NCBI GenBank assembly: GCA_028871345.1
Contig: JAGWNK010000002.1
Location: 186,001-250,000, forward strand
Origin: Alphaproteobacteria bacterium
GTDB lineage: Bacteria; Pseudomonadota; Alphaproteobacteria; Micropepsales; Micropepsaceae
Length of the DNA: 64,000 bases
Reading direction: 5' to 3'
Shown here in pieces: positions 8,380 to 16,370 of the stretch. The position numbers were made by a program, and so were the translations under genes. Below the pieces are notes generated by a model. It made no database searches and was not told the origin of the DNA. It saw nothing but the letters and a program-made list of their open reading frames with translations. Each line of letters opens with the position of its first letter. Position 1 is the first letter of the stretch.

Positions 8380-10416
8380 ATGGGGCTGAAGCGCGTGCTT
8401 GCGATGGGACTGGCGGCTGGCCTGTCCGCCATCCTGGGGCCGGCCGCCGCCGCTCCGCCGAGGGACGGAATCGTCACCTACGTCCTCGAGAACCAGAACA
8501 GCAGCGTCGAGCGCGACGTGCCGGTGACGTTCGGTGCCATCTTCGCGCGGGGCGACGTACCGGCGGGCACATCGATCGCCGCGATCGACCGCGCCGGGCA
8601 CGCGATCCCGATGCAGGTCGACGTCAAAGCGCACCACGGCGACGGCTCGCTGCGCCACGCGGTCCTGACCCTCGATGTGCCCCGCCTGACGGATCATGAT
8701 TTCGCGGTCGAGATAGTGCACGGAGAGCCGGCCGCGGGCGCGCCCGTCCCGCTCGACACCGTGCCGGCGAATTTCGACATGGTCGTGGACCTGACCGAGG
8801 GCGGCAACCATCTGAAGGCCTCGGCGCGGGACCTCATCGCCCACGCGAAGCCGGAAACGTGGCTGTCGGGACCGCTGGTCGGCGAATGGTGGTTCGCCGG
8901 TCCGCTGCGCGACGCGGCGGGCAGACCAGACCCGCATCTCAGCGTTCGGTTCGGCATCCGCAGCTACGGCAAAGACAGGGCGGTTCGCGTCGAAGTCGAC
9001 GTGGAGAACACCTGGACCTGGATAGCGGATCCGCGCACTCGGAAATACGACGCGACGATCCTGATAGACGGCAAACCGGTCTTCACGAAGGCGGCGATGA
9101 GCCAGTTGCCGCAAACCCGCTGGCGCAAGGTCTATTGGCTGAGCGAAGCCCCGACCGTCTACGTCAAGCAGGATCTGGCCTATCTGCGCAAGACAGGCAT
9201 CATCCCGAACTACGATCCCGACGCAAAGGTCACGGAATCCGACATCGCCCAGCTCTACGCGGCGTTCTCCAAACGTGACCGCGATCCGCTCGCCACCGGA
9301 ATTGTCACGGGCTACATGCCGATGACCGGCGGGCGAATGGACATCGGCCCCCTTCCCACCTGGACGGTGGACTACCTTCTGACAATGGACCGGCGGGCGG
9401 CGCAGGTGATGTTCTCGGCCGCGGACCTCGGCGGCAGCTTCCGTTCGCACTACCGCAACGAAAAGACCGGCCGGCCGACGACCACCGAGGAATATCCCAA
9501 CATCAGCTCGCACGGAAACCTGGTGGGCAAGCCGGGCAACCTGCCGAAACCGGACTGGCTCGGCGAACCGCCGCAGATCGTCCCGCAGTCGGCGCATGAG
9601 CCGTCGCTCGACTTCATCCCCTATGTCGTCTCGGGCGAACGCTATTATGTCGAGGAGCTCGAATTCTGGTCGCAGTTCAATTCCTGGGGCACGGCTCCGG
9701 GCAACCACGGCTTCCGGCAAAGCCTTGTCAAATGGGACGAAGTGCGCGGTCAGGCCTGGTCTCTGCGCACGCTGGCGCAGGCGGCCTACATCGTTCCGGA
9801 CAGCGATCCCATGAAGGCGACGCTGCTGCGCGAGCTCAAGGCCAACATCGATTGGTACAATCAGAACCTGACCAATAATCCCGGCGCCAACATATTCCAT
9901 ACGGTGTGGGCGGTGGACAATTACGCGCCATGGATGGACGACTTCCTGACCTGGTCGGCGGGTTACGTCGCCCAGCTGGGGTTTGACGACATCAAGCCGT
10001 TCGCGAAGTGGAAGGGTGTCTATCCGGTCCAGCGCATGATCAATCCTCAGTTCTGCTGGATCCTGGCGACCACCTACAACATGGCCTTGGCGGACGAGAA
10101 TCGCAGGGCCTACCCCACCTGGAGCGACGCCCTGCACGCCACCGAACGGCGGTACGCCAAGGACAAATCCGCCGATCCCGACGCGATGCAATGCGGCAGC
10201 GGAGAAATGCAGAAGGCCTTCAGGCTTAAGGCCGGGGAGATGGACGGCGGCGCCTGGTACGGCACGGGCTATCCCGCCAACATGCAGCCTGCGCTCGCCG
10301 CCGCCGTCGATGCGGGCACTCCCGGCGCCGAGGAAGCCTGGGAGAAATTCCGCGCCCGGCCCATCCATCCCATAGCCCCCACCTGGGACATTCTTCCCCT
10401 GAAAGACGTGAAATAG
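8380..10416 (+). CDS. secreted protein with a YetA/PcRGLX-like N-terminal domain, possible polysaccharide lyase
   Basis: 678 residues from the ATG at 8380, chosen because GGGAAGG lies 9 bases upstream and a clean signal peptide follows (MGLKRVLAMGLAAGLSAILG, cleaved after AAAA). The upstream ATG at 8356 has no ribosome site. After the signal, RDVPVTFGAIFARGDVPAG resembles the start of the RIFT-barrel domain of YetA and exo-rhamnogalacturonan lyase (PL26). The rest is rich in Trp and Tyr with NQNLTNNPGANIFHTVW, as in alpha/alpha-barrel polysaccharide-active enzymes. It lies 30 bases after the deacetylase and two bases before the sulfotransferase-like gene. A role in trimming or degrading the secreted glycan is inferred; the family assignment is tentative. 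Confidence 0.6.
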   Translation: MGLKRVLAMGLAAGLSAILGPAAAAPPRDGIVTYVLENQNSSVERDVPVTFGAIFARGDVPAGTSIAAIDRAGHAIPMQVDVKAHHGDGSLRHAVLTLDVPRLTDHDFAVEIVHGEPAAGAPVPLDTVPANFDMVVDLTEGGNHLKASARDLIAHAKPETWLSGPLVGEWWFAGPLRDAAGRPDPHLSVRFGIRSYGKDRAVRVEVDVENTWTWIADPRTRKYDATILIDGKPVFTKAAMSQLPQTRWRKVYWLSEAPTVYVKQDLAYLRKTGIIPNYDPDAKVTESDIAQLYAAFSKRDRDPLATGIVTGYMPMTGGRMDIGPLPTWTVDYLLTMDRRAAQVMFSAADLGGSFRSHYRNEKTGRPTTTEEYPNISSHGNLVGKPGNLPKPDWLGEPPQIVPQSAHEPSLDFIPYVVSGERYYVEELEFWSQFNSWGTAPGNHGFRQSLVKWDEVRGQAWSLRTLAQAAYIVPDSDPMKATLLRELKANIDWYNQNLTNNPGANIFHTVWAVDNYAPWMDDFLTWSAGYVAQLGFDDIKPFAKWKGVYPVQRMINPQFCWILATTYNMALADENRRAYPTWSDALHATERRYAKDKSADPDAMQCGSGEMQKAFRLKAGEMDGGAWYGTGYPANMQPALAAAVDAGTPGAEEAWEKFRARPIHPIAPTWDILPLKDVK

Positions 10417-10418
10417 AC

Positions 10419-11123
10419 ATGCTCGATCGACCCCACTCCGAACCTTCGAAGCTCAAGTTCTGGAAGCGACACCACGTTCCCTATCTCGTCACCGGTCATC
10501 CGCGCTGCGCCACGACCTCGGCGTCGGAGATCTGCAAGCAGGTCGGCCTCGACGTGAAGGACGAAGAAGTCGGCGCAGACGGCATCAGTTCGTGGATGAT
10601 GGCGGTCGACGACCGCAGCAATCCCTTCGGAAACGGCGAACTCAGCCGGTCGCGGCGCAAGCTGAAGTGGGACTTCATGGTGCTTGTGGTGCGCAACATC
10701 GGCGACGCGGCGCCGAGCGTCATCATCGAGAACCGTTACGCCAAGGCCTCCTACGATTTCCGCCACAAGCACATCCTGGCACAGACGGGACACGACCTCG
10801 CGGCGGCCGGCGACGAGCTCTCCACAGCGGTTCTCTCGATCACGCAATGGATGCGGATCATCCTGCGCCAATCGCCGCAGTTCTGGTTCCGCATCGAAGA
10901 CCAGCAGCAGGAATTCCGCGCGTTTCTCGCCAGGACGAGCGGCCGCAGCGCCGGCGGCGAGCGGTCCTTTGCGGATGCCAAGGCCAATGCCGCCAAGGAC
11001 TACGGCGTCCGCTACGAAAAGCCGAAGCTGCAGAAGAACGACTGGGCGAAGCTGAGCACGCCGCTGCAAGGCGAAGTGCGCTGGTACTGCAGTCAGTTCG
11101 GCTATTCCTGCCCGCTCGACTGA
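10419..11123 (+). CDS. sulfotransferase-like protein
   Basis: 234 residues starting two bases after the upstream stop, so surely cotranscribed. YLVTGHPRCATTSASEI near residue 22 matches the 5'-phosphosulfate P-loop of PAPS sulfotransferases (GxPRxxTT), and VLVVRNIGDAAPSVI near residue 88 resembles the 3'-phosphate loop (RxxxxxxxS). The rest is less typical and the protein is shorter than most sulfotransferases (250-300). The context fits sulfation of the exopolysaccharide, but enzyme activity is inferred. Its 3' end overlaps the convergent acyltransferase gene by 22 bases. Confidence 0.6.
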   Translation: MLDRPHSEPSKLKFWKRHHVPYLVTGHPRCATTSASEICKQVGLDVKDEEVGADGISSWMMAVDDRSNPFGNGELSRSRRKLKWDFMVLVVRNIGDAAPSVIIENRYAKASYDFRHKHILAQTGHDLAAAGDELSTAVLSITQWMRIILRQSPQFWFRIEDQQQEFRAFLARTSGRSAGGERSFADAKANAAKDYGVRYEKPKLQKNDWAKLSTPLQGEVRWYCSQFGYSCPLD

Positions 11124-12124
11124 GCGGAGGCACTGCGCTTCTGCAGGCGCCATTGCGCGGACTGCAAGGCGCGGGCGGCGAAGGCGCGCGCGTTGCCCGC
11201 CGACCAGGCCGCCTTGCCGACGCGGATCGAGCCAGTCGAAAAGCGCTGCTTGTACTGCGCCTCTCCTTCGCCGAAGTCGATCAACCGCAGCCCCGCCTGC
11301 TCGGAGGCGCGGATCAGCTCCCACAACAGCAGGCGCCCCGGCGATACTGCCCTGATTGCGGGATCGTAGACCGGAAACCAATAGCTCAGGACATCGCGGT
11401 AAAGCAGGCCGAGATGCTCCGCCAGGATGCGCCCCCCCGCTTCCAGCGCCGCATGATGCAGGCAGCAATCCTCGGCCGGCCCGATGGCCTCCAGAAGGCG
11501 GGCACCGGAGGCCAACGCGTCTCCGACGCCGGTGCGCCGGTACTGTTCGCGTTTCCGCGCCACCATGCGATCGATCACATCCTTCGGCGGATTGCGGCTG
11601 ATATGAACCTTCGCTTCGCCGAAATCCCTGTTGACGCGCCTCAGGCTTCGTTCCGTATCGCGGACAAAGTCGAGGTTGCGCTGGCGCAATCCGTCGAAAT
11701 AGGCCTGCGAGCCCGCGCCGATGTCCGTCACACAGCAGGATTCCCAGCGGTAACCGTCCAGCCCGAAGGCGGGCTGGTTATCCATCAGGCAGTCGACATG
11801 CATAGCCGCGATGCCGCACAGGCGCAGCAGCGTCGCCGGCCCGATCCGGAAGCCCGGCCGCGCCACGATGCCGGAGGCGTCGGAGAGATGGCCGCCGATG
11901 CGGTCGGCGAGCCCGATGCTCTCGTGCAACGCATCGCGGTACTGGAACGGAAAAAACGCCTCTATGCCCTCGCCGCCCCGGATGACGCCCACTCTGGCGC
12001 GCATGCCCGCCGCTTCGCAGGCCTCTGCAAAACCCGGCGAGAAGAAGCCGCGCTGCAGCCCGACGGATTCTCCCTGCATCGTGCGCCAGGCATCGATCTC
12101 GGCGGCCGCCAGCCGGGACGGCAA
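11102..12124 (-). CDS. CelD/FemAB-like GNAT acyltransferase with uncertain start
   Basis: Third Acetyltransf_6-type protein of the region. Motifs include VDCLMDNQPAFGLDGY, LDFVRDTERSLRRVNRDF, a GGRILAEHLGLLYRDVLSYW core and LIDFGEGEAQYKQRFSTG. The start is a problem. The frame has only a TTG at 12124 (used here, no ribosome site), an ATG at 12079 and, further up, a CTG at 12142 or an ATT at 12181. The ATT follows an ideal GGAGGAGG, but that purine run belongs to a small palindromic repeat. Homologues usually begin with a short strand corresponding to RCTIVLPSRLAAAEIDAWR, which requires a start at or above 12142. Probably decorates the glycan; the substrate is unknown. Confidence 0.7.
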   Translation of the reverse strand: MPSRLAAAEIDAWRTMQGESVGLQRGFFSPGFAEACEAAGMRARVGVIRGGEGIEAFFPFQYRDALHESIGLADRIGGHLSDASGIVARPGFRIGPATLLRLCGIAAMHVDCLMDNQPAFGLDGYRWESCCVTDIGAGSQAYFDGLRQRNLDFVRDTERSLRRVNRDFGEAKVHISRNPPKDVIDRMVARKREQYRRTGVGDALASGARLLEAIGPAEDCCLHHAALEAGGRILAEHLGLLYRDVLSYWFPVYDPAIRAVSPGRLLLWELIRASEQAGLRLIDFGEGEAQYKQRFSTGSIRVGKAAWSAGNARAFAARALQSAQWRLQKRSASAQSSGQE

Positions 12125-12187
12125 GACGATCGTGCAGCGCAGATCGCGTGCCGGCCGTGCCGTCGCGAGAACTTCGTGAATGTGATC

Positions 12188-12207
12188 CTCCTCCCCTGAA
12201 GGGGCGG
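12188..12207. repeat. short palindromic element of the CCCC-loop-GGGG kind
   Basis: CCTCCCC-TGAA-GGGGCGG forms a small hairpin between the stop of the 12255-13196 gene and the start region of the acyltransferase. It resembles dispersed intergenic palindromes of alphaproteobacteria and the element inside gltB at 41191. On the minus strand it supplies a strong ribosome-site-like purine run. Confidence 0.4.
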
Positions 12208-12254
12208 CAAGAATGCAAGCGGGCCGCCCGCGGAGCGCGGCGGTTCCCGAGCCA

Positions 12255-13196
12255 TCAAATGGCAGTCTGCCCCACCAGGTCCGAGATATCCAGCTTGCTG
12301 CAGGCCTGCACAAGATCAAAATTCCGGACGAGTTCTTCGGACATGTTCCGGCGCGCGTCCGATCCACCCGCTTCGGTCGTGCGTACGTAATTCCGGTTGC
12401 CGATCTTGGTGAAGTGCCCCTCCTCGAACTCCTGCCCGTCGATGATGATGCATTCTCCGCCCAGCCGTCGATGCCAGTAATAGATGCCGGCGCCGTGATC
12501 CCAGTAATAGTTCCGCTTGATCCGCTCGCCGTTCTCCTGATTGGGATGGGCCCAGTACGCCATCCACCACCCGCACCCGTTGACGAACTGGTCGCGGCTG
12601 GCCGCACGTGTCGTGCAGCCGACAAGCTCCCAGTACCGTTTCCTGTGGTTGGTCAGCATATGCCTCAGGCCCGGGCGAACCCATACCGCGGCTGTCTGGC
12701 CGTCCTCGAGCTCTTCGAACATCGTGGCGAGCCGGCGCATCTTCTCGCGCCGCACGAACAGATCGGAATGCCAGAAGGCGATCCTGCGGCAGAACAGGAA
12801 CGCGAATTCCAGCGGGAAATGCGGATACAGCAAAGGCAGGCGCAGCCGCTCGTTGAAATCCACGACAACCGCTTCTGGCACGAGCTTCGCGGGCGGGCCG
12901 ACTCGCGGATCGTAGCCGACGACAGGCGTCCAACCCGCCTCCACGACCAGCTTCTGCTGCACAAAGCACCAGTCACTGTTGACGTTCCAGCACAGCCAAG
13001 GCCGCGTGATGCCGTCGAAATGGATCCACCAGCCCCGGGCAACGTCGAACAGCTCCGCAAGATCGATTCCCAGAGCGCGGAAGGCACCCCATTGGCCCTG
13101 ACCGAACTGGGCCAATTCGAATTCGTATTCCCCGGTGCGAGCAAATTCCGGATGGACGACCTTGCCCGGCAGCGACAAGGCCGCGTGCGAAGACAC
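12255..13196 (-). CDS. conserved-looking protein of unknown function in the glycan cluster
   Basis: 313 residues from a GTG at 13196 with GGTGGAG seven bases upstream. No signal peptide or membrane segment. The sequence is unusually rich in Trp, Tyr and Phe (for example HFDGITRPWLCWNVNSDW and GCGWWMAYWAHPNQENGERI), with PLLYPHFPLEFAFLF and a C-terminal charged tail. The aromatic pattern and the start FDGITRPWLCWNV bring to mind sugar-binding or glycosyltransferase-like folds, but I find no DxD or GT-B signature and do not recognise the family. The position between acyltransferase and deacetylase genes argues for a part in glycan synthesis. Confidence 0.65.
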   Translation of the reverse strand: MSSHAALSLPGKVVHPEFARTGEYEFELAQFGQGQWGAFRALGIDLAELFDVARGWWIHFDGITRPWLCWNVNSDWCFVQQKLVVEAGWTPVVGYDPRVGPPAKLVPEAVVVDFNERLRLPLLYPHFPLEFAFLFCRRIAFWHSDLFVRREKMRRLATMFEELEDGQTAAVWVRPGLRHMLTNHRKRYWELVGCTTRAASRDQFVNGCGWWMAYWAHPNQENGERIKRNYYWDHGAGIYYWHRRLGGECIIIDGQEFEEGHFTKIGNRNYVRTTEAGGSDARRNMSEELVRNFDLVQACSKLDISDLVGQTAI

Positions 13197-13365
13197 GGAG
13201 TTGCTCCACCTGTGAAAGCCTCGCGCGATATTGTCGCCGCGGCGACGGGCCTTTCAACCATGAACGCGCGACGCTCTAACAAGTGTTGCAGACGGCGGCC
13301 GGAAATTTCCGCCCGGCGCGGCAACCGTCACGGGACCGTCATGCGCCCGATGTTCCGCGCCGCGC

Positions 13366-14349
13366 TCAGGGTGACGACCGGCGCGGCTGGCTGAGCACAA
13401 AATGGAGAAAGCTCGCGGCATCGAACCCGGCCCTGCCGCGGCGCATGGACTGCAGATCCATTTCGATGCGCCCGATGGTGCCGCATTGCGCAAGCGCCGT
13501 CGTGGCCACCAGTTCGTGCGCGCTGGTGAACAGCGGATCGAAGCCGCGCTGGTGCGCGATGGCAACGAGGCTGTCATCCAGGCGGCCGTGCGGGAACGAA
13601 AACGGCAGGGGTTCGTCCGCAGGCTCGATGGCGCGAAGCGCCGCGCGACAACGGGCAAATTCATCCGCAGGGTTGGCGAGCGAGGTGATCGGCTCATGGC
13701 TGTGGCCATGGCCGCCGATGGCTACGCCGGCAGAGCGCAGGGCGAGAAGATCCTGCACGCCGGCCATGCGCGCCGGCAGATCCTGGGCCGGGGGATACTG
13801 CGAAAGCCGCGAGGTCCGCGCCTCGCGCGGCATGGCGTTGAGCTCGGCCACCAAGGCATCGGCGTCCGCAGCGGCAAAGCGGCCGCGCCGAACGCCGTCG
13901 TAGACCTCTTCCTGCCAGAAACCCTTGTCGCTGCCGATGAAGCCTGTCGCCACGAACACCACGGCACGCACGCGATGGCGCTTCAGCACCGGCAGCGCGT
14001 ATTCGAGATTGTCCCTCCAGCCGTCGTCGAAAGTCACAAGCAGCGGGTACGGCGGAAGCGCCCGTCTGGCGGCGCGGGCGTCGATGACATCCTTGATCGT
14101 AACAAACGAATAGAACGACCGCAGAAGAGCAAGACAGCGATCCAGCTCCGCCGGCGTCACCGTGTAGGCCGGATTGGATCCCGGATATCGCGGATCCACC
14201 GGGGACAGAACCCGATGGAACCCGACCACCGTCAGGAAGCCGCGATTCCGGCGCCTGTGCCAGGCCCGCAAAATGCCCGCCTGATAGAGCGCGCCTTTCG
14301 CAAGCCGCTTCAGGCGGTCCGCCAGCGCCACATTCGCGTTCTGCTTCAT
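13366..14349 (-). CDS. polysaccharide deacetylase, NodB/CE4 family
   Basis: 327 residues; the ATG at 14349 overlaps the upstream DUF218 stop as ATGA, with GGAG nine bases before. The NodB domain shows PYPLLVTFDDGWRDNLEYALPVL (catalytic Asp pair, near residue 105), AVVFVATGFIG, GGHGHSHEPI (the His metal ligands, near residue 215) and PFSFPHGRLDDSLVAIAHQRGF near the C-terminus. An insertion of about 60 residues lies between motifs 1 and 2, as in larger members found in exopolysaccharide clusters. It should hydrolyse N-acetyl groups of a glycan. There is no signal peptide, so a cytoplasmic or membrane-peripheral site is likely. Confidence 0.85.
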   Translation of the reverse strand: MKQNANVALADRLKRLAKGALYQAGILRAWHRRRNRGFLTVVGFHRVLSPVDPRYPGSNPAYTVTPAELDRCLALLRSFYSFVTIKDVIDARAARRALPPYPLLVTFDDGWRDNLEYALPVLKRHRVRAVVFVATGFIGSDKGFWQEEVYDGVRRGRFAAADADALVAELNAMPREARTSRLSQYPPAQDLPARMAGVQDLLALRSAGVAIGGHGHSHEPITSLANPADEFARCRAALRAIEPADEPLPFSFPHGRLDDSLVAIAHQRGFDPLFTSAHELVATTALAQCGTIGRIEMDLQSMRRGRAGFDAASFLHFVLSQPRRSSP

Positions 14350-15134
14350 CGGTGCTCCGCCGTCTCGGGAGCGGGATAGAGGGACGGCGTCCAGCCCCGC
14401 AGGCGATAGTAGAGGAGGCCCAGCCACTCGTGGACCGCCCAATCCGCATCCTTCAGACCCGACACGAATCCGGTGAGAAGTTCGAAGCCTCGGCCGGTAT
14501 GATAGTCGACGGGCACGGCAACAACGTTCCATCCCACCGCGCGGAAACAACCCACGGCCCGGGGGATGTCGGCGGCCGAGGTGACCAGGAGCCATTCCTG
14601 CGCCGGCCGCGGCTTCACGAGCCGCATCGAATACAGCGCATTCTCATGTGTGTTGCGGCTGCCGCGCTCAAACAGGACACGCCGGGGGTCCAGCCCCAGC
14701 CCCCTGAAAAGGTTTGCGACAATGTCCGCTTCGGGGGGACCTCCGAGAGCGTTGCCGTTGCCGCCGCTGAAGACGAGCCGCGCCTGCGGATAGCGCCGGG
14801 CCAGCGCCACGAAAGATGTCAACCGGCCGCCGCCGATCGCATCGAACGCGGGCGCACCGCGGCTGACGCTGACGCTCACGTCAATCGCGCCGCCGAGAAC
14901 GATGATGCCGTCGACATGCTGCGGCAGCGCCGACGGGGGAAAGCGGTCTTCCAGCGGGCGCATCAGCCACGTCCCCAGCGGAAGGATCCAGAAGGCAGCC
15001 AGGATACCGGCTCCCGCCGCCAACAGGCGGCGACCAACCCGGGAAGGCCCCCGGAGCTCGAGAACGGCGCCGATCACAACCAGCAGCACGATGACCGTGC
15101 TGGGCGAGGTCAGGCTCCCAATGATTTTCGACAA
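14346..15134 (-). CDS. DUF218/YdcF-ElyC family membrane protein
   Basis: 262 residues from a TTG at 15134. Two hydrophobic helices lie in the first 60 residues (VIVLLVVIGAVLEL and LLAAGAGILAAFWILPLG). The DUF218 domain follows with DGIIVLGGAIDVSV, ARLVFSGGNGNA, RVLFERGSRNTHENALYSM and LLVTSAADIPRAVGCFRAVG. ElyC and SanA relatives affect cell-envelope polysaccharide assembly and undecaprenyl-phosphate use, and DUF218 genes are frequent in exopolysaccharide clusters. It is translationally coupled to the deacetylase. Biochemical role unknown. Confidence 0.8.
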   Translation of the reverse strand: MSKIIGSLTSPSTVIVLLVVIGAVLELRGPSRVGRRLLAAGAGILAAFWILPLGTWLMRPLEDRFPPSALPQHVDGIIVLGGAIDVSVSVSRGAPAFDAIGGGRLTSFVALARRYPQARLVFSGGNGNALGGPPEADIVANLFRGLGLDPRRVLFERGSRNTHENALYSMRLVKPRPAQEWLLVTSAADIPRAVGCFRAVGWNVVAVPVDYHTGRGFELLTGFVSGLKDADWAVHEWLGLLYYRLRGWTPSLYPAPETAEHR

Positions 15135-15236
15135 CAGGAACAGACGCCCCTCCCCGATGTTTCGAATGCCACGCGCCAGGCGCAGTTTGGTAACATGTTC
15201 TGCCTAGCATATTTCCCCGATCCGAGGTGCCTGGCC

Positions 15237-16178
15237 GTGAATACCGCAATTTCCACCGGCGTCCGCGCCGTCCTGACGGCGCTCGTGCCGTTGGCAACGC
15301 TGACGGCCCAGGCGGCAACCCTGACGGTCGGTGCCGATCAAACCTACAAGCTGCCGAGCGAGGCGGCGCGCATGGCCAAGGCCGGCGACACCATCCGGAT
15401 CGCGACGGGAACCTACCTCGATTGCGCCGTGTGGACCGCCGACGATCTCCTCATCGAAGGCGATGGCGCCGGGACGATCGTCACCGGCCCGATCTGCGGC
15501 GACAAAGCGCTGTTCATCATCCGCGGGAACAACACCGTCGTGCGCAACATCACCTTCGCGGCGGCGGCGGGCCGCGCATCGAACGGGGCCGGCATCCGGG
15601 CGGAGGGCCGCAATCTTACGGTGGAGGACTCGGTTTTCGACCACGACCAGGATGGCATCCTTGCCGGGCGCAATCCCCAAAGTACCATCCTGATCCGGCA
15701 CAGCACATTCGAGGGCAACGGCGCCTGCGAGCCCAATGCGGGCTGCGCCCATGCCGTCTATGTGGGGCAGATAGGATTGCTGCGGATCGAGCATTCGCGC
15801 TTCGCCGACACCAAAATCGGGCACGACATCAAATCCAGGGCTGCGCGGACCGAAATCGTCGATACCACGATCGAGGACGGCCCAGAGGGGACATCCAGCT
15901 ATCTCGTCGACCTTCCCAACGGGGGATCCCTGGTCCTTTCGGGCAACACGCTCGAGAAGGGCTCGCTCAGCAGCAACCCCGTCGCCGTCGCCATCGGCGA
16001 GGAAGGCGTCACCCAGCCCATCGAAGTCCTCTCCATCGAAGACAACGTGTTCGCCAACGACGGAGCGCAAAACGCGGTGTTCGTGCGCAACGCCACGCCC
16101 GTGGCCGCTCAATTGCGCGGCAACAGCCTGAAAGGCCATGCGACTGCGGCCCTGTCCGGCCCCGGCCGGATCGACTAA
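15237..16178 (+). CDS. secreted right-handed parallel beta-helix protein
   Basis: 313 residues from a GTG at 15237 with GAGGTG upstream; an in-frame ATG at 15195 is an alternative. The signal peptide ends near LTAQA, then ATLTVGADQTYKLPSEAARMAKAGDTIRI, the standard opening of a pectin-lyase-like beta helix. Many short turns with N ladders follow (NNTVVRNITF, NLTVEDSVFDHDQDGI, GLLRIEHSRF). No catalytic lyase residues are obvious. Such proteins bind, trim or epimerise polysaccharides. It is the only plus-strand gene between two minus-strand glycan blocks, and its stop overlaps the 3' end of the small gene at 16175 by four bases. Confidence 0.75.
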   Translation: MNTAISTGVRAVLTALVPLATLTAQAATLTVGADQTYKLPSEAARMAKAGDTIRIATGTYLDCAVWTADDLLIEGDGAGTIVTGPICGDKALFIIRGNNTVVRNITFAAAAGRASNGAGIRAEGRNLTVEDSVFDHDQDGILAGRNPQSTILIRHSTFEGNGACEPNAGCAHAVYVGQIGLLRIEHSRFADTKIGHDIKSRAARTEIVDTTIEDGPEGTSSYLVDLPNGGSLVLSGNTLEKGSLSSNPVAVAIGEEGVTQPIEVLSIEDNVFANDGAQNAVFVRNATPVAAQLRGNSLKGHATAALSGPGRID

Positions 16179-16345
16179 GGGGAAGCGCCTTCGCGCGTCC
16201 ATTTGCGCGGCGGCGGCTTCCGCGGCGCGCCTTCCGAGCGAACCGCAAGAATGCCGTGCGTGCCGTCTGCCTTGTCGTTGCGGATGAACCACTGCAACAC
16301 AATGAAGATGGCCACGATGGATCCCAGGTAGTAGAGGCCGCTCAT
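16175..16345 (-). CDS. 56-residue membrane protein, third gene after the sugar transferase and GT4
   Basis: A short frame from ATG 16345 to TAG 16175, with GAAGGA seven bases before the start and only 25 bases after the GT4 stop. It encodes one transmembrane helix (SGLYYLGSIVAIFIVLQWF) followed by a basic, Pro-rich cytoplasmic tail (PRKPPPRKW). Codon use, ribosome site and operon position support a real gene. Small single-span proteins of this kind near the initiating sugar transferase may act as membrane partners; that is inference. Confidence 0.6.
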   Translation of the reverse strand: MSGLYYLGSIVAIFIVLQWFIRNDKADGTHGILAVRSEGAPRKPPPRKWTREGASP

Positions 16346-16370
16346 CGCGTATCCTTCGCCAAGGCGCCGA

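Noticed and set aside
7456..10368. 970-residue open frame on the minus strand
   Set aside because: It lies fully opposite the deacetylase and the secreted YetA-like gene, has low-complexity Arg/His/Gly/Asp composition and no ribosome site; a shadow of high-GC coding DNA.
15186..15203. Sigma-54-like sequence TTGGTAACATGTTCTGCC before the beta-helix gene
   Set aside because: GG and GC are 11 bases apart instead of 10 and the -12 element is poor.
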